DNA of 42,893 bases from positions 1 to 42,893 of the forward strand of contig JACVRR010000007.1 of assembly GCA_014534345.1 (NCBI GenBank), in the 5' to 3' direction. A program made the position numbers and the translations under genes. The notes beneath the pieces are model-generated. The model was not told where the DNA came from and searched no databases. It was given only the letters and a program-made list of their open reading frames with translations. This stretch comes from Thermoleophilia bacterium. GTDB taxonomy: Bacteria; Actinomycetota; Thermoleophilia; Gaiellales; Gaiellaceae. Numbering within the stretch: the first letter of the stretch is position 1; every line of letters starts with the position of its first letter. Below, piece by piece: positions 13,078-20,520 of this stretch.

Positions 13078-13887
13078 GCCCCCGCCGGACGCCGCGCCGG
13101 TCCTCAGCACCGCCGCCGTCGCGGCGTCGGCGGGGTAGAACGCCTCGACCGACAGCTCCGCGAGCGTCACGTCCGCCGGCGTGCCGAAGGTCGTCACCGT
13201 GGCGAAGAAGGAGAGACGCCGGTGGCCGTGGCGCAGGTGGAGCGGCAGCACGACCTGCGCCGGCGCGGCGCCGTCGGCGGGCAGCGGGTCGGCGCGCACG
13301 CCGGGGTAGCCGCGCAGCTCCTCGAACAGCGCCTCGAGCGCCGGGTCGCCCGTCGCCTCGAGCTCCCGCCGCAGGCGGTGGAGGAGGTGCGCGCTCCACT
13401 CGGCGAAGTTCAGGATGCGCGGCGCCAGGCCGTGCGGATGCAGCGTCGCGCGCAGCGCGTTCGCCGGCGGCTCCAGGAGCTCCGGATCGACGCCGTCGGT
13501 CAGGAAGGCGACCGCGGCGTTCGCGAGCACCAGGCTCCAGCCGCGGTCGACGACGACCGCCGGGTACGGCTCGTGCGCCGCCAACAGCCGCTCGAGCGCC
13601 TCGCGGACCGCTCGCATCTCGTCGTCGTCGAGCGAGCGCTCGCCGTACGCGGGCGCGTAGCCGGCGGCGAGCAGCAGGCGGTTCCGCTCGCGCAGCGGCA
13701 GGTCGAGCCGCTCGGCCAAGTGGAGAAGCATCGTCCGGCTCGCACGGGCGCGGCCCGTCTCGACGAAGCTGAGATGCCGGGCAGAGATCGCCGACGCGCT
13801 CGCCAGCCGCAGCTGGCTCAGGTTGCGGCGCTCGCGCCATTCGCGGAGCAGCCGCCCGGCGTGGGCACTGCCTGTCTCGAGGGCCAC
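13075..13887 (-). CDS. XRE-family regulator with MmyB-type ligand domain
   Basis: The 270-residue protein has an N-terminal helix-turn-helix (about residues 8-65: LLREWRERRNLSQLRLASAS and ISARHLSFVETGRARASRTM) and a C-terminal MmyB-like PAS-type domain (about 100-260) with YPAVVVDRGWSLVLANAAVA, the pocket strand typical of this family, NFAEWSAHLLHRLRREL, and LSFFATVTTFGTPADVTLAE. Such proteins often repress a divergent gene. Here a small membrane protein lies divergent, with a palindrome between the two, so autoregulation and control of that gene are inferred. The stop abuts the truncated sigma factor. Confidence 0.85.
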   Translation of the reverse strand: MALETGSAHAGRLLREWRERRNLSQLRLASASAISARHLSFVETGRARASRTMLLHLAERLDLPLRERNRLLLAAGYAPAYGERSLDDDEMRAVREALERLLAAHEPYPAVVVDRGWSLVLANAAVAFLTDGVDPELLEPPANALRATLHPHGLAPRILNFAEWSAHLLHRLRRELEATGDPALEALFEELRGYPGVRADPLPADGAAPAQVVLPLHLRHGHRRLSFFATVTTFGTPADVTLAELSVEAFYPADAATAAVLRTGAASGGG

Positions 13888-13921
13888 GCGCGGAAGTTAC
13901 CCGCCGCGCGGACGCGGATCG

Positions 13922-13938
13922 ATTACCTCACAGGTAAT
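13922..13938. promoter_or_regulatory. Palindromic operator candidate between divergent genes
   Basis: ATTACCT-CAC-AGGTAAT is a perfect 7-bp inverted repeat with a 3-base spacer, AT-rich in a GC-rich setting, 35 bases upstream of the regulator start and about 60 bases upstream of the membrane protein. A likely binding site for the MmyB-type regulator. Confidence 0.6.
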
Positions 13939-13996
13939 TGCGGTGCGTCGCGACACCCGTGATCGTGGACGCGAACCACGAACGAGGAGGAGTTCC

Positions 13997-14449
13997 ATGG
14001 CCACGATTGCCACGACCGCGAGTGCCCGCGCGTCGGCCTCGCCGGCGGTGCGCGCGCTCCGCTTCGACGCGCTCGTCTCCGTCGCGTTCGGCGCGACCGT
14101 CGCGGCAGGAGCGCCGCTGCTCGACCGCCTCTTGGGCGCGCCGGCGGCGTTCCTCGTCCCGCTCGGCGCGGTCGTCGTCGCGTACGGGGGAGCGCTGGCT
14201 CTGGTAGCCCGTGCCGGTGCGCCGAGGGCGCTGGTCGCCGCGGTGGCCGCGGGCAACGCCGTGTGGGTCGGCGCCAGTCTGGTCGTCGTCGCCGCCGACG
14301 TGCTGACGCTCACCACGGCGGGCGTCGTCGTCGCGCTGCTGCAGGCGGCCGCGGTCGCCGGAATCGCGGGCGCCGAGGCGCGGACACTGCGGGCGCGGCC
14401 ACCGGAGGACATCGTGGATCGCCCGCGTCACGACCACGAGGTCGGCTGA
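13997..14449 (+). CDS. Small integral membrane protein, regulator's divergent neighbour
   Basis: ATG 13997 follows CGAGGAGG. The 150-residue protein has four predicted membrane helices, roughly residues 20-42 (LRFDALVSVAFGATVAAGAP), 48-70 (AAFLVPLGAVVVAYGGALAL), 80-104 (LVAAVAAGNAVWVGASLVVV) and 108-128 (LTTAGVVVALLQAAAVAGIA), and a short charged tail. It resembles small DoxX/SPW-like four-helix proteins in size only. Transcription is probably controlled by the divergent XRE regulator through the palindrome at 13922. Confidence 0.75.
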   Translation: MATIATTASARASASPAVRALRFDALVSVAFGATVAAGAPLLDRLLGAPAAFLVPLGAVVVAYGGALALVARAGAPRALVAAVAAGNAVWVGASLVVVAADVLTLTTAGVVVALLQAAAVAGIAGAEARTLRARPPEDIVDRPRHDHEVG

Positions 14450-14569
14450 GGAAGCGAGCGGCGGCGCCACTCGTCATCGGCCGGCGATCGACGTCCGACG
14501 CGGTCGCGCGCGACGCCCGCCCGGGCGGCCGGCCCGGCCGCTGCCGGTAGCGTCGCGTAGGGCTCCGCG

Positions 14570-15841
14570 TTGAAGATCGTCCTCTGGCACGGCTACCTGC
14601 TCTCGGCCACCGGGTCGAACATCTACACCCAGGCGGTCGCGCGCGAGTGGGGCCGGGCGGGGCACGAGGTCGTGGTCGTCTGCCAGGAGCGCGAGCCCGA
14701 AGCGCTCGACCTCGCCGGCGCGCGCGTCGTGCGGCCGGACGTCGGCCCCGTGCTGCCCGTGTTCGTGCTCGACCGCTACGAGGGGTTCGAGGTAAAGCTG
14801 GCGCAGGACCTGACGCCGGCCGAGCGCAGGCGGTACGTCGAGGCGAACGCGGCGGCGATCCGCGCGCAGCTGCCGGCGGACGTCGTGTTCGCCAACCACG
14901 TGGTGATGGGCGCGCCGGTCGCGCGCGCCGCGGGCGCGCCGTTCGCCGTCAAGGTCCACGGCTCGGAGCTCGAGTACGCGATGCGGCTGAGCCCGGACCT
15001 CTGCGAGTGGGGAGGCGCAGCGCTGCGCGAGGCGGAAGCGGTGTTCGTCGGCTCCGACCACATCGGGCGGGTGCTCGCCGAGCTCGTCGGGCCCGTGGGG
15101 CGCGTGCACGTCGTCCCGCCCGGCGTGGACGTCGACGAGTTCCGCCCGCGCCCGCACGACGAGGCGCTGCGCGACCTGCTCGCCGAATGCCGGCGCGATC
15201 CGCCGAACCCCGGCAACGCGAACGAGCGGCTGCCCGACGAGGGCAACGCCGAGCGGCTCGAGCACTTCTTCGCCGAGCCGGGGCCCGTCGTCCTCTACTT
15301 CGGCAAGCTGCTCTACAACAAGGGCGTCCACGTGCTGCTCGAGGCGCTGCGGGGCATCGAGGCGCGCGCGCTCGTGGTCGGCTTCGGCGACTACCGGGCG
15401 GAGCTGGAGGCGATCGCGCCGCCGACCGCGCTGTTCACGGGGCCGCTCAAGCACCGGCACCTCGTTCACCTGATCCCGCTCGTCGACGCCGCCGCGGTGC
15501 CGTCGATCTTCCCGGAGGCGTTCGGCATGGTCGCCGCCGAGGCGGCCGCCTGCGGCTGCCCGCCGCTCGTCGCGCGCCATTCCGGCCTGGCGGAGGTCGC
15601 CGCGGGGCTCGAGCGCGCGTACCCCGCCCGGCATCGCGAGCTGGTCGCGTTCGAGACCGGGGACTCGCTCGACCTCGGCTTCCGGCTCGCGCGTCTGCTT
15701 GCGCTCCCGGCGGAGGAGCGGGCCGCGCTCGGCGCCGCCGCGCGGCGCGCGGTCGTGGAGAACTGGGCCTGGGCGAGCGTGGCGCGGCGCCTGCTCGAGC
15801 CCTTCGAGCTGCGACCGCGAGCACCCGGCGCCGCCGTGTAG
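14570..15841 (+). CDS. GT4-family glycosyltransferase
   Basis: The start chosen is TTG 14570 (MKIVLWHGYLLSATGSNIYT). The 423-residue protein has the two Rossmann-like halves of a GT-B enzyme. The N-terminal half contains VKVHGSELEYAMRLSP; the C-terminal half GKLLYNKGVHVLLEAL and the nucleotide-sugar motif PEAFGMVAAEAAACGCPPLV (E-x7-E). An insert at about residues 205-230 (DPPNPGNANERLPDEGNAER) is unusual. The donor and acceptor cannot be told. It stands alone rather than in a polysaccharide cluster; the DUF1622 gene follows after about 40 bases. Confidence 0.85.
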   Translation: MKIVLWHGYLLSATGSNIYTQAVAREWGRAGHEVVVVCQEREPEALDLAGARVVRPDVGPVLPVFVLDRYEGFEVKLAQDLTPAERRRYVEANAAAIRAQLPADVVFANHVVMGAPVARAAGAPFAVKVHGSELEYAMRLSPDLCEWGGAALREAEAVFVGSDHIGRVLAELVGPVGRVHVVPPGVDVDEFRPRPHDEALRDLLAECRRDPPNPGNANERLPDEGNAERLEHFFAEPGPVVLYFGKLLYNKGVHVLLEALRGIEARALVVGFGDYRAELEAIAPPTALFTGPLKHRHLVHLIPLVDAAAVPSIFPEAFGMVAAEAAACGCPPLVARHSGLAEVAAGLERAYPARHRELVAFETGDSLDLGFRLARLLALPAEERAALGAAARRAVVENWAWASVARRLLEPFELRPRAPGAAV

Positions 15842-15882
15842 CGCGGGCGTTTGTCCACGCCGCGCCCGGATACCGCGCGGTC

Positions 15883-16239
15883 GTGGACTTCAAGGAGTCG
15901 ATGGAGCTGGTCTCGCGCGCGCTCGACGTGGCCGGGGTCGGGATCATCGTCGGCGGGATCGCCGTCACGACGGTCCTCGTGCTCACCCGCGGGGGTGCGT
16001 GGGACGGCGAGCGGTTCCGCTACTACCGCCGGGGAGTGGGGCGGGCGATCCTGCTCGGGCTCGAGTTCCTCGTGGCCGCGGACATCATCCGCACGGTCGC
16101 GGTCGCGCCGACGTTCCGCGGCGTCGGGGTGCTCGCGATCATCGTCGCGATCCGGACGTTCCTGAGCATGACGCTGGAGGTCGAGCTCGAGGGCCGCTGG
16201 CCCTGGCAGAAGCGGCCGTCCAGGCCCGCCGGCGCGTAG
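15883..16239 (+). CDS. DUF1622 membrane protein
   Basis: The 118-residue protein matches DUF1622: VAGVGIIVGGIAVTTVLVLT, YYRRGVGRAILLGLEFLVAA, DIIRTVAV and GVLAIIVAIRTFLSMTLEVE, L-E-G-R-W-P-W near the end. Three membrane helices are predicted. GTG 15883 is used; ATG 15901 is an alternative. The function of the family is unknown. It is convergent with the MscS gene, with 6 bases between stops. Confidence 0.85.
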   Translation: MDFKESMELVSRALDVAGVGIIVGGIAVTTVLVLTRGGAWDGERFRYYRRGVGRAILLGLEFLVAADIIRTVAVAPTFRGVGVLAIIVAIRTFLSMTLEVELEGRWPWQKRPSRPAGA

Positions 16240-16245
16240 CGCGGG

Positions 16246-17229
16246 TCACCGGCGCGTGCGCGGCGGGTCGTGCCCCGGCGCCGGGTCGCCCTGCTCGCGC
16301 GCGTCGCGCGCGAGGCGAACGGTCGCGTCGACCGTCTCGGACGCGATCGCGATGCCCGCCTCGTCGAGGCGCTCGCGGATGCGCCGGGTCATGTCGTCCT
16401 TCAGCGAGCGGGCGACGCGCACCGGGACGACGAAGCGGGCGGCGAGCTCCATCCAGTTGTCGGTCGCGCGGATGAACACCCGCGGCTCGAGCTCCGTGCG
16501 CGGCATCGGGTAGCTGCGGCGGATCGACTCGATCGCCCGGCGCGCCTCCTCCGAGCGCGAGACCCGCACCGCCTCCTCCTCCATGATCTGCTCCGCCGCG
16601 CGCCAGTCGCTCTCGTACGAGACCGGGATCGTGAGCTCCTCCCAGATGTACTCGAACGCGCCGGAGTAGTTGAAGACTGGCTCGGTGAACGTCGCCTTGT
16701 TCGACACCGTGACGATCCGCCCGGTGTACTGCCGGCCGCGGACCCACGAGTCGCCCTCGCTCGAGCCGATCTCCATCACGGTCGTCCGCAAGGGGGTCAC
16801 GTCGATCACGTCGCCCTCGACGCCGCCGATCCGGACGCGGTCGCCGACCCGGTAGATCCGCCCGAGCAGGATGTTGAACCAGCCGGCGATCGCCCCGATC
16901 ACCTCCTGCATCGCGAAGGCGACGCCGGCGGCGGCCAGGCCGAGGACGACGCCGATCCGTCCGGCGAACGGGCGCCAGACGATCGCGAGCGCGATCAGCG
17001 CGCAGACGAAGACGGCGACGCGGACCACCTTGCGCAGGTGGTAGCGGGCGTACGCGTCGTCCACCCGGCGCGTCGCGACGCTCGCGAGCGGCCACGCCAG
17101 CGCGACCGCGAGCGCCACCAGGACGGCGGTCGTGGCCAGCCGGCCGAGCACCGTCTGGTTGTCGCGGACGAGATCGAGGAACGCGTCCACCCAGGTGGGA
17201 TTGCCCCTCGCGTGCCCCGCGACACGCAC
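16246..17229 (-). CDS. MscS-family mechanosensitive channel
   Basis: The 327-residue protein has membrane helices at about residues 30-52 (LATTAVLVALAVALAWPLAS), 68-90 (VVRVAVFVCALIALAIVW) and 97-118 (IGVVLGLAAAGVAFAMQEVI, the pore helix), followed by the family signature IYRVGDRVRIGGVEGDVIDV. The beta domain contains VTPLRTTVMEI and VSNKATFTEPV, then an alpha/beta C-terminal domain (FVVPVRVARSLKDDMTRRIR). It would release solutes on osmotic downshift. It is 3 bases downstream of the GNAT-like gene, on the same strand, probably co-transcribed. Confidence 0.9.
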   Translation of the reverse strand: MRVAGHARGNPTWVDAFLDLVRDNQTVLGRLATTAVLVALAVALAWPLASVATRRVDDAYARYHLRKVVRVAVFVCALIALAIVWRPFAGRIGVVLGLAAAGVAFAMQEVIGAIAGWFNILLGRIYRVGDRVRIGGVEGDVIDVTPLRTTVMEIGSSEGDSWVRGRQYTGRIVTVSNKATFTEPVFNYSGAFEYIWEELTIPVSYESDWRAAEQIMEEEAVRVSRSEEARRAIESIRRSYPMPRTELEPRVFIRATDNWMELAARFVVPVRVARSLKDDMTRRIRERLDEAGIAIASETVDATVRLARDAREQGDPAPGHDPPRTRR

Positions 17230-17232
17230 GGC

Positions 17233-18018
17233 TCAGGCGCGGGCGTCCTCGAGGCGGCGGAGGGTGCAGACGTCCTCGAACCCGAGCCGCCGCAGGATCG
17301 GGTACGACGTGCGCGGGACGGCATGGGTGACGAGCGCGGCCGTGCCGCGAGCCACCGCGTAGTCCCAGCGGGCACGGACGAGGGCGCGGTAGAGCCCCCG
17401 GCCACGCGCCCACGGCGCAGTCGCGCCCCCGATCAGGAAGACGCCCCACTCAGAGGGAGAGGCGGCCGCCGCGGCCGCGGGCCGGCCGTCGAGCGTGGCG
17501 AGGAACGTGACCGGGACGCCGAGCCGCTGGTCCTCGGCGAAGTCGTCGCGCAGGCGGGCTCGGTTCCTCGCGCGGCGGTCGGCCGGCATCTCGAACGCAT
17601 CCCATTGCAGCTCGCGCGCCGCGCGGAACTGCTCGTACGTCTCCACCCGCCGGACGTCGACGCCGGGCGGCGCAGGCGCGGGCTCGCCGGTCAGGACGAC
17701 CGCGTGGAGCAGCGCCGCGCGGTCGCGCGGCTCGCCGAGGCCGGCGGCGTGCAGGCGTTCGTACAGGTCGGGTGGCTCGGCGGACGGCCCGACCGACCAG
17801 ATGGGCGCCCTCTCGCGCGCGACGCGCCCGCGAACCTCGGCGAGGAGCGCCTCGACCTGGCTCGCGGCCGCCCGCACACCGCTGACGGAGGCCCAGGTCG
17901 GCCCCTGGAGGATGCAGACCCGCTCGTCCGCGAAGCGCACGACGCTTCCGCCCTCCGGCAGGAGGGCGAAGCGGTCGGGGGTCTCGGCGTACTCGCGGAG
18001 CGCGGGCGAGATCGCCAC
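17233..18018 (-). CDS. GNAT-like acetyltransferase
   Basis: The 261-residue protein has a C-terminal GNAT fold (about 140-255): PVTFLATLDGRPAAAAAA, GVFLIGGATAPWARGRGLYR (acetyl-CoA loop R-G-R-G-L) and ALVRARWDYAVARGTAALVT, ending YPILRRLGFEDVC, the usual last strand. The N-terminal half (about 1-120) is less conserved and may be a degenerate second GNAT domain (CILQGPTWASVSGVRAAASQ). The substrate is unknown. ATG 18018 gives the full domain. It leads the two-gene unit with the MscS channel. Confidence 0.75.
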   Translation of the reverse strand: MAISPALREYAETPDRFALLPEGGSVVRFADERVCILQGPTWASVSGVRAAASQVEALLAEVRGRVARERAPIWSVGPSAEPPDLYERLHAAGLGEPRDRAALLHAVVLTGEPAPAPPGVDVRRVETYEQFRAARELQWDAFEMPADRRARNRARLRDDFAEDQRLGVPVTFLATLDGRPAAAAAASPSEWGVFLIGGATAPWARGRGLYRALVRARWDYAVARGTAALVTHAVPRTSYPILRRLGFEDVCTLRRLEDARA

Positions 18019-18063
18019 GGCGGGCGACTCTAGTCGGCCGCGTTGCCGCCGCGGCGGTCTGCG

Positions 18064-18210
18064 CTACCCGCCTCGGAGGTAGCCGAACCAGGCGAGCCTG
18101 CGCCGCAGCGCGGCGATGTACGCGCGCCCCTCGGGCCCGGTGCCGAGCGCGGCGACCTCGTTCGCCGCTGCGAGCGCGTAACCCGGCGCTGAGCCGCGCT
18201 CGAGGCGCCG
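18064..18210 (-). pseudogene. Possible C-terminal gene remnant
   Basis: The minus strand holds an open frame of 48 codons with coding-like composition (GYALAAANEVAALGTGPEG, RAYIAALRRRLAWFGYLRGG, stop), bounded upstream by a stop at 18211 and without ATG, GTG or TTG. It may be the tail of a lost gene. No family was recognised. Confidence 0.25.
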
Positions 18211-18226
18211 CTATAGTCGCGCCACC

Positions 18227-19267
18227 TTGGCGCGGCTTCGCGAGCCGGAGCATCCGCAGGAACGCGAGGGCGCCGCACCGGCCGCGCGAGGGCTCGCCCA
18301 GGTGGAGGGGGGCACGCCGCCGGCCCTCCTCGACCTGAGGGCGGTTGCGTCGGGGTACGCCGTGCCGCTGGCGCTGCTCTTCGCGATCGCGCTGTTCTCG
18401 GTTCTGCGCCCGGACACGTTCTTCACCGCGGACAACTTCCGCACGATCCTGGTCACGCAGTCGGTCCTCATCGTCCTCGCGCTCGGCGTGACGGTGGCGC
18501 TCGCGGCCGGCGAGTTCGACCTCTCGATCGCCGCGCTGCTCGGCTTCTCGGCCAGCCTGGTCGCGTTCCTGACCTCGACGCACGGCTGGTCGCCCGCGCT
18601 CGCCTTGCTCGTGTCGCTCGGCGTCGCGCTCGCCGTCGGGGTCACGAACGGTGTGTTCGTCGTCGTCTTCGGGGTCAACTCGTTCATCACCACGCTCGGC
18701 ACCGGGACGTTCGTCACCGGCCTCGCGACCGCGATCGTCGGCGCGACCACGATCGGCGGCGTGCCGGCCGCCGTGACGCGGCCGATGCGCGAGGAGCTGC
18801 TCTCGCTCGACCTGCCCGTCTTCTACGCGCTCGCCCTCGCGCTCGTCCTCTGGTTCCTCTTCGAGCACACGCCCACCGGCCGCTTCCTCTTCTTCACCGG
18901 GGAGGGACGCGAAGCGGCGCGGCTCGCCGGCGTGCGCGTCGACCGGATGCGGTTCGGCGCGCTCGTGACGTCGGCGGTGTTCGCCTGGTTCGCGGGCCTG
19001 ATCCTGGTCGGGCAGACGGGCGCGGCGAACACGACCTACGGCGTGCCGTTCCTGTTGCCCGCGTTCGCGGCGGGCTTCCTCGGCGCGACCACCATTCGCG
19101 CCGGCCGCTACAACGTCTGGGGGACCGTGATGGCCGTGCTCCTGCTCGCGGTGGGGACGACGGGGCTCCAGCTGCTGGGCGCCGCCGGCTGGGTCTCCGA
19201 CGTCTTCAACGGCGCCGCGCTCGTCCTCGCGGTCACCCTCGCACGGATCGCGGCGCGGGAGGAATAA
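18227..19267 (+). CDS. Sugar-type ABC transporter permease (RbsC-like)
   Basis: First gene of a six-gene operon. The 346-residue protein starts at TTG 18227 and has about nine membrane helices after a 45-residue charged N-terminus. Family motifs: ADNFRTILVTQSVLIVLALG, VALAAGEFDLSIAALLGFSA (matching GEIDLSVG of RbsC) and FGVNSFITTLGTGTFVTGLA, near the end FLLPAFAAGFLGATTIRAGR. It forms the membrane channel for the substrate brought by the lipoprotein encoded next. Despite the sugar-transporter relation, the downstream enzymes suggest a cyclic amide or related substrate. Confidence 0.9.
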   Translation: MARLREPEHPQEREGAAPAARGLAQVEGGTPPALLDLRAVASGYAVPLALLFAIALFSVLRPDTFFTADNFRTILVTQSVLIVLALGVTVALAAGEFDLSIAALLGFSASLVAFLTSTHGWSPALALLVSLGVALAVGVTNGVFVVVFGVNSFITTLGTGTFVTGLATAIVGATTIGGVPAAVTRPMREELLSLDLPVFYALALALVLWFLFEHTPTGRFLFFTGEGREAARLAGVRVDRMRFGALVTSAVFAWFAGLILVGQTGAANTTYGVPFLLPAFAAGFLGATTIRAGRYNVWGTVMAVLLLAVGTTGLQLLGAAGWVSDVFNGAALVLAVTLARIAAREE

Positions 19268-19304
19268 TCACCGCTCGACTGTGGCGGCGGCGAAAGGAGC
19301 GAGC

Positions 19305-20486
19305 GTGCAAGCAGGCGAGGCGGGGCGGCATCTCCGGAGGGCGCTGGTCGTACTCGCCGCGCTCACGCTCGTTCTCGGGACGGTCGCGGGCTGCGGCGGC
19401 GACGACGGCGACGAGGCCGAGAACGGGACGACCCCCGCGGGCGAGGCGGGCGGCGACCTCGTCGAGCAGGCGCGCAGCGAGATCGAGCAGGCGCGCGAGC
19501 CGCTCGAGTTCGAGCCGCCCGGGTCCGAGATCGACGTCTCCGAGGTGCAGGGCAAGCGCGTCCTCGTCCTCTCGGTCGACCAGCGCATTCCGGCGCTCGC
19601 CGCCGTCGCGTCCGCGATCCGCGAGGCCGGCGGCGTCGCCGGCGTGCAGGTCAGCACATTCGACGCGAGGTCGGATCCCAGCCGGATGCAGCAGGGCGTC
19701 CGCCAGGCGTCGCAGCAGGCGGACGCGATGATCCTGCTCGGCATCCCGATCGCGCTGGTGGAGCAGAACCTGCCGCCCAAGGAGCAGGTCCCGGCGGTGA
19801 GCGTCCTCAACAACGAGCCGGTCGCGGACGACCCCGGGCAGGGCGCGGGCTCCGACCGCGTGTACGCCTCGACGGCGCCGTCGTACTTCCGCGGCGGTCA
19901 GCTGGCCGCCTACAAGGCGATCGTCGACACGGACGCCGCCGCGAACGTCGTCATCTTCAACACGAGCGAGATCACGCCGGCGGCGTCGGTGGTGAGCGGC
20001 ATGCGCGACGTCCTCGACCGGTGCGACGAGTGCACCGTGCGCCAGAACGACACGCCGCTCGCGGAGTGGGCGACCGCGCTGACCGGGAAGGCGCAGTCGG
20101 AGATCCGCCGGAACCCCGACGTCAACTACCTGTTGCCGATCTTCGACGGCATGGCGATCTTCGTCACCGCCGGCATCAACCAGGCGGGCGCGGCCGACCG
20201 CGTGCAGAACGCGTCCTTCAACGCGACGCCGGCGGCGCTGAAGCTGATCCAGAACGGCGACCCGCTGACGGCCGACCCCGGACAGCCGAACGGATGGACC
20301 GGCTGGGCCGCGCTCGACCAGGCGCTGCGCGGGATGCTCGGCGAGGAGCCCGCCGAACCGGAGATCCCGCAGCGCTACTTCGACGCGGAGAACCTCGAGG
20401 GCGTGAACGTCGACGACGAGGCCGAGCTGTTCGGCGACCCGGATTACGAGGGCGGGTTCCGGGAGCTCTGGGGCGTGGACGACTGA
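19305..20486 (+). CDS. ABC transporter substrate-binding lipoprotein (periplasmic-binding type 4)
   Basis: GTG 19305 has AAAGGAGC at ideal distance; GTG 19281 is in frame but has no such site. The signal peptide ends with lipobox VAGC (LRRALVVLAALTLVLG then TVAGCGGDDGD), followed by an acidic linker. The body shows the two-lobed sugar-binding fold: VQGKRVLVLSVDQRIPALAA, QQADAMILLGIPIALVEQN, YFRGGQLAAYKAIVDTD, ANVVIFNTSE and NYLLPIFDGMAIFVTAGINQ. It delivers the ligand to the permease just upstream. The ligand is unknown. Confidence 0.85.
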   Translation: MQAGEAGRHLRRALVVLAALTLVLGTVAGCGGDDGDEAENGTTPAGEAGGDLVEQARSEIEQAREPLEFEPPGSEIDVSEVQGKRVLVLSVDQRIPALAAVASAIREAGGVAGVQVSTFDARSDPSRMQQGVRQASQQADAMILLGIPIALVEQNLPPKEQVPAVSVLNNEPVADDPGQGAGSDRVYASTAPSYFRGGQLAAYKAIVDTDAAANVVIFNTSEITPAASVVSGMRDVLDRCDECTVRQNDTPLAEWATALTGKAQSEIRRNPDVNYLLPIFDGMAIFVTAGINQAGAADRVQNASFNATPAALKLIQNGDPLTADPGQPNGWTGWAALDQALRGMLGEEPAEPEIPQRYFDAENLEGVNVDDEAELFGDPDYEGGFRELWGVDD

Positions 20487-20520
20487 GCCGCCGCCGCGCG
20501 GGCGAGCGCCCCTCGCCGCC

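Noticed and set aside
16270-18033. Long plus-strand open frame opposite the MscS and GNAT-like genes
   Set aside because: Composition (Arg, Asp, Pro-rich, no motifs) is that of an antisense reading; both minus-strand genes have clear family motifs.
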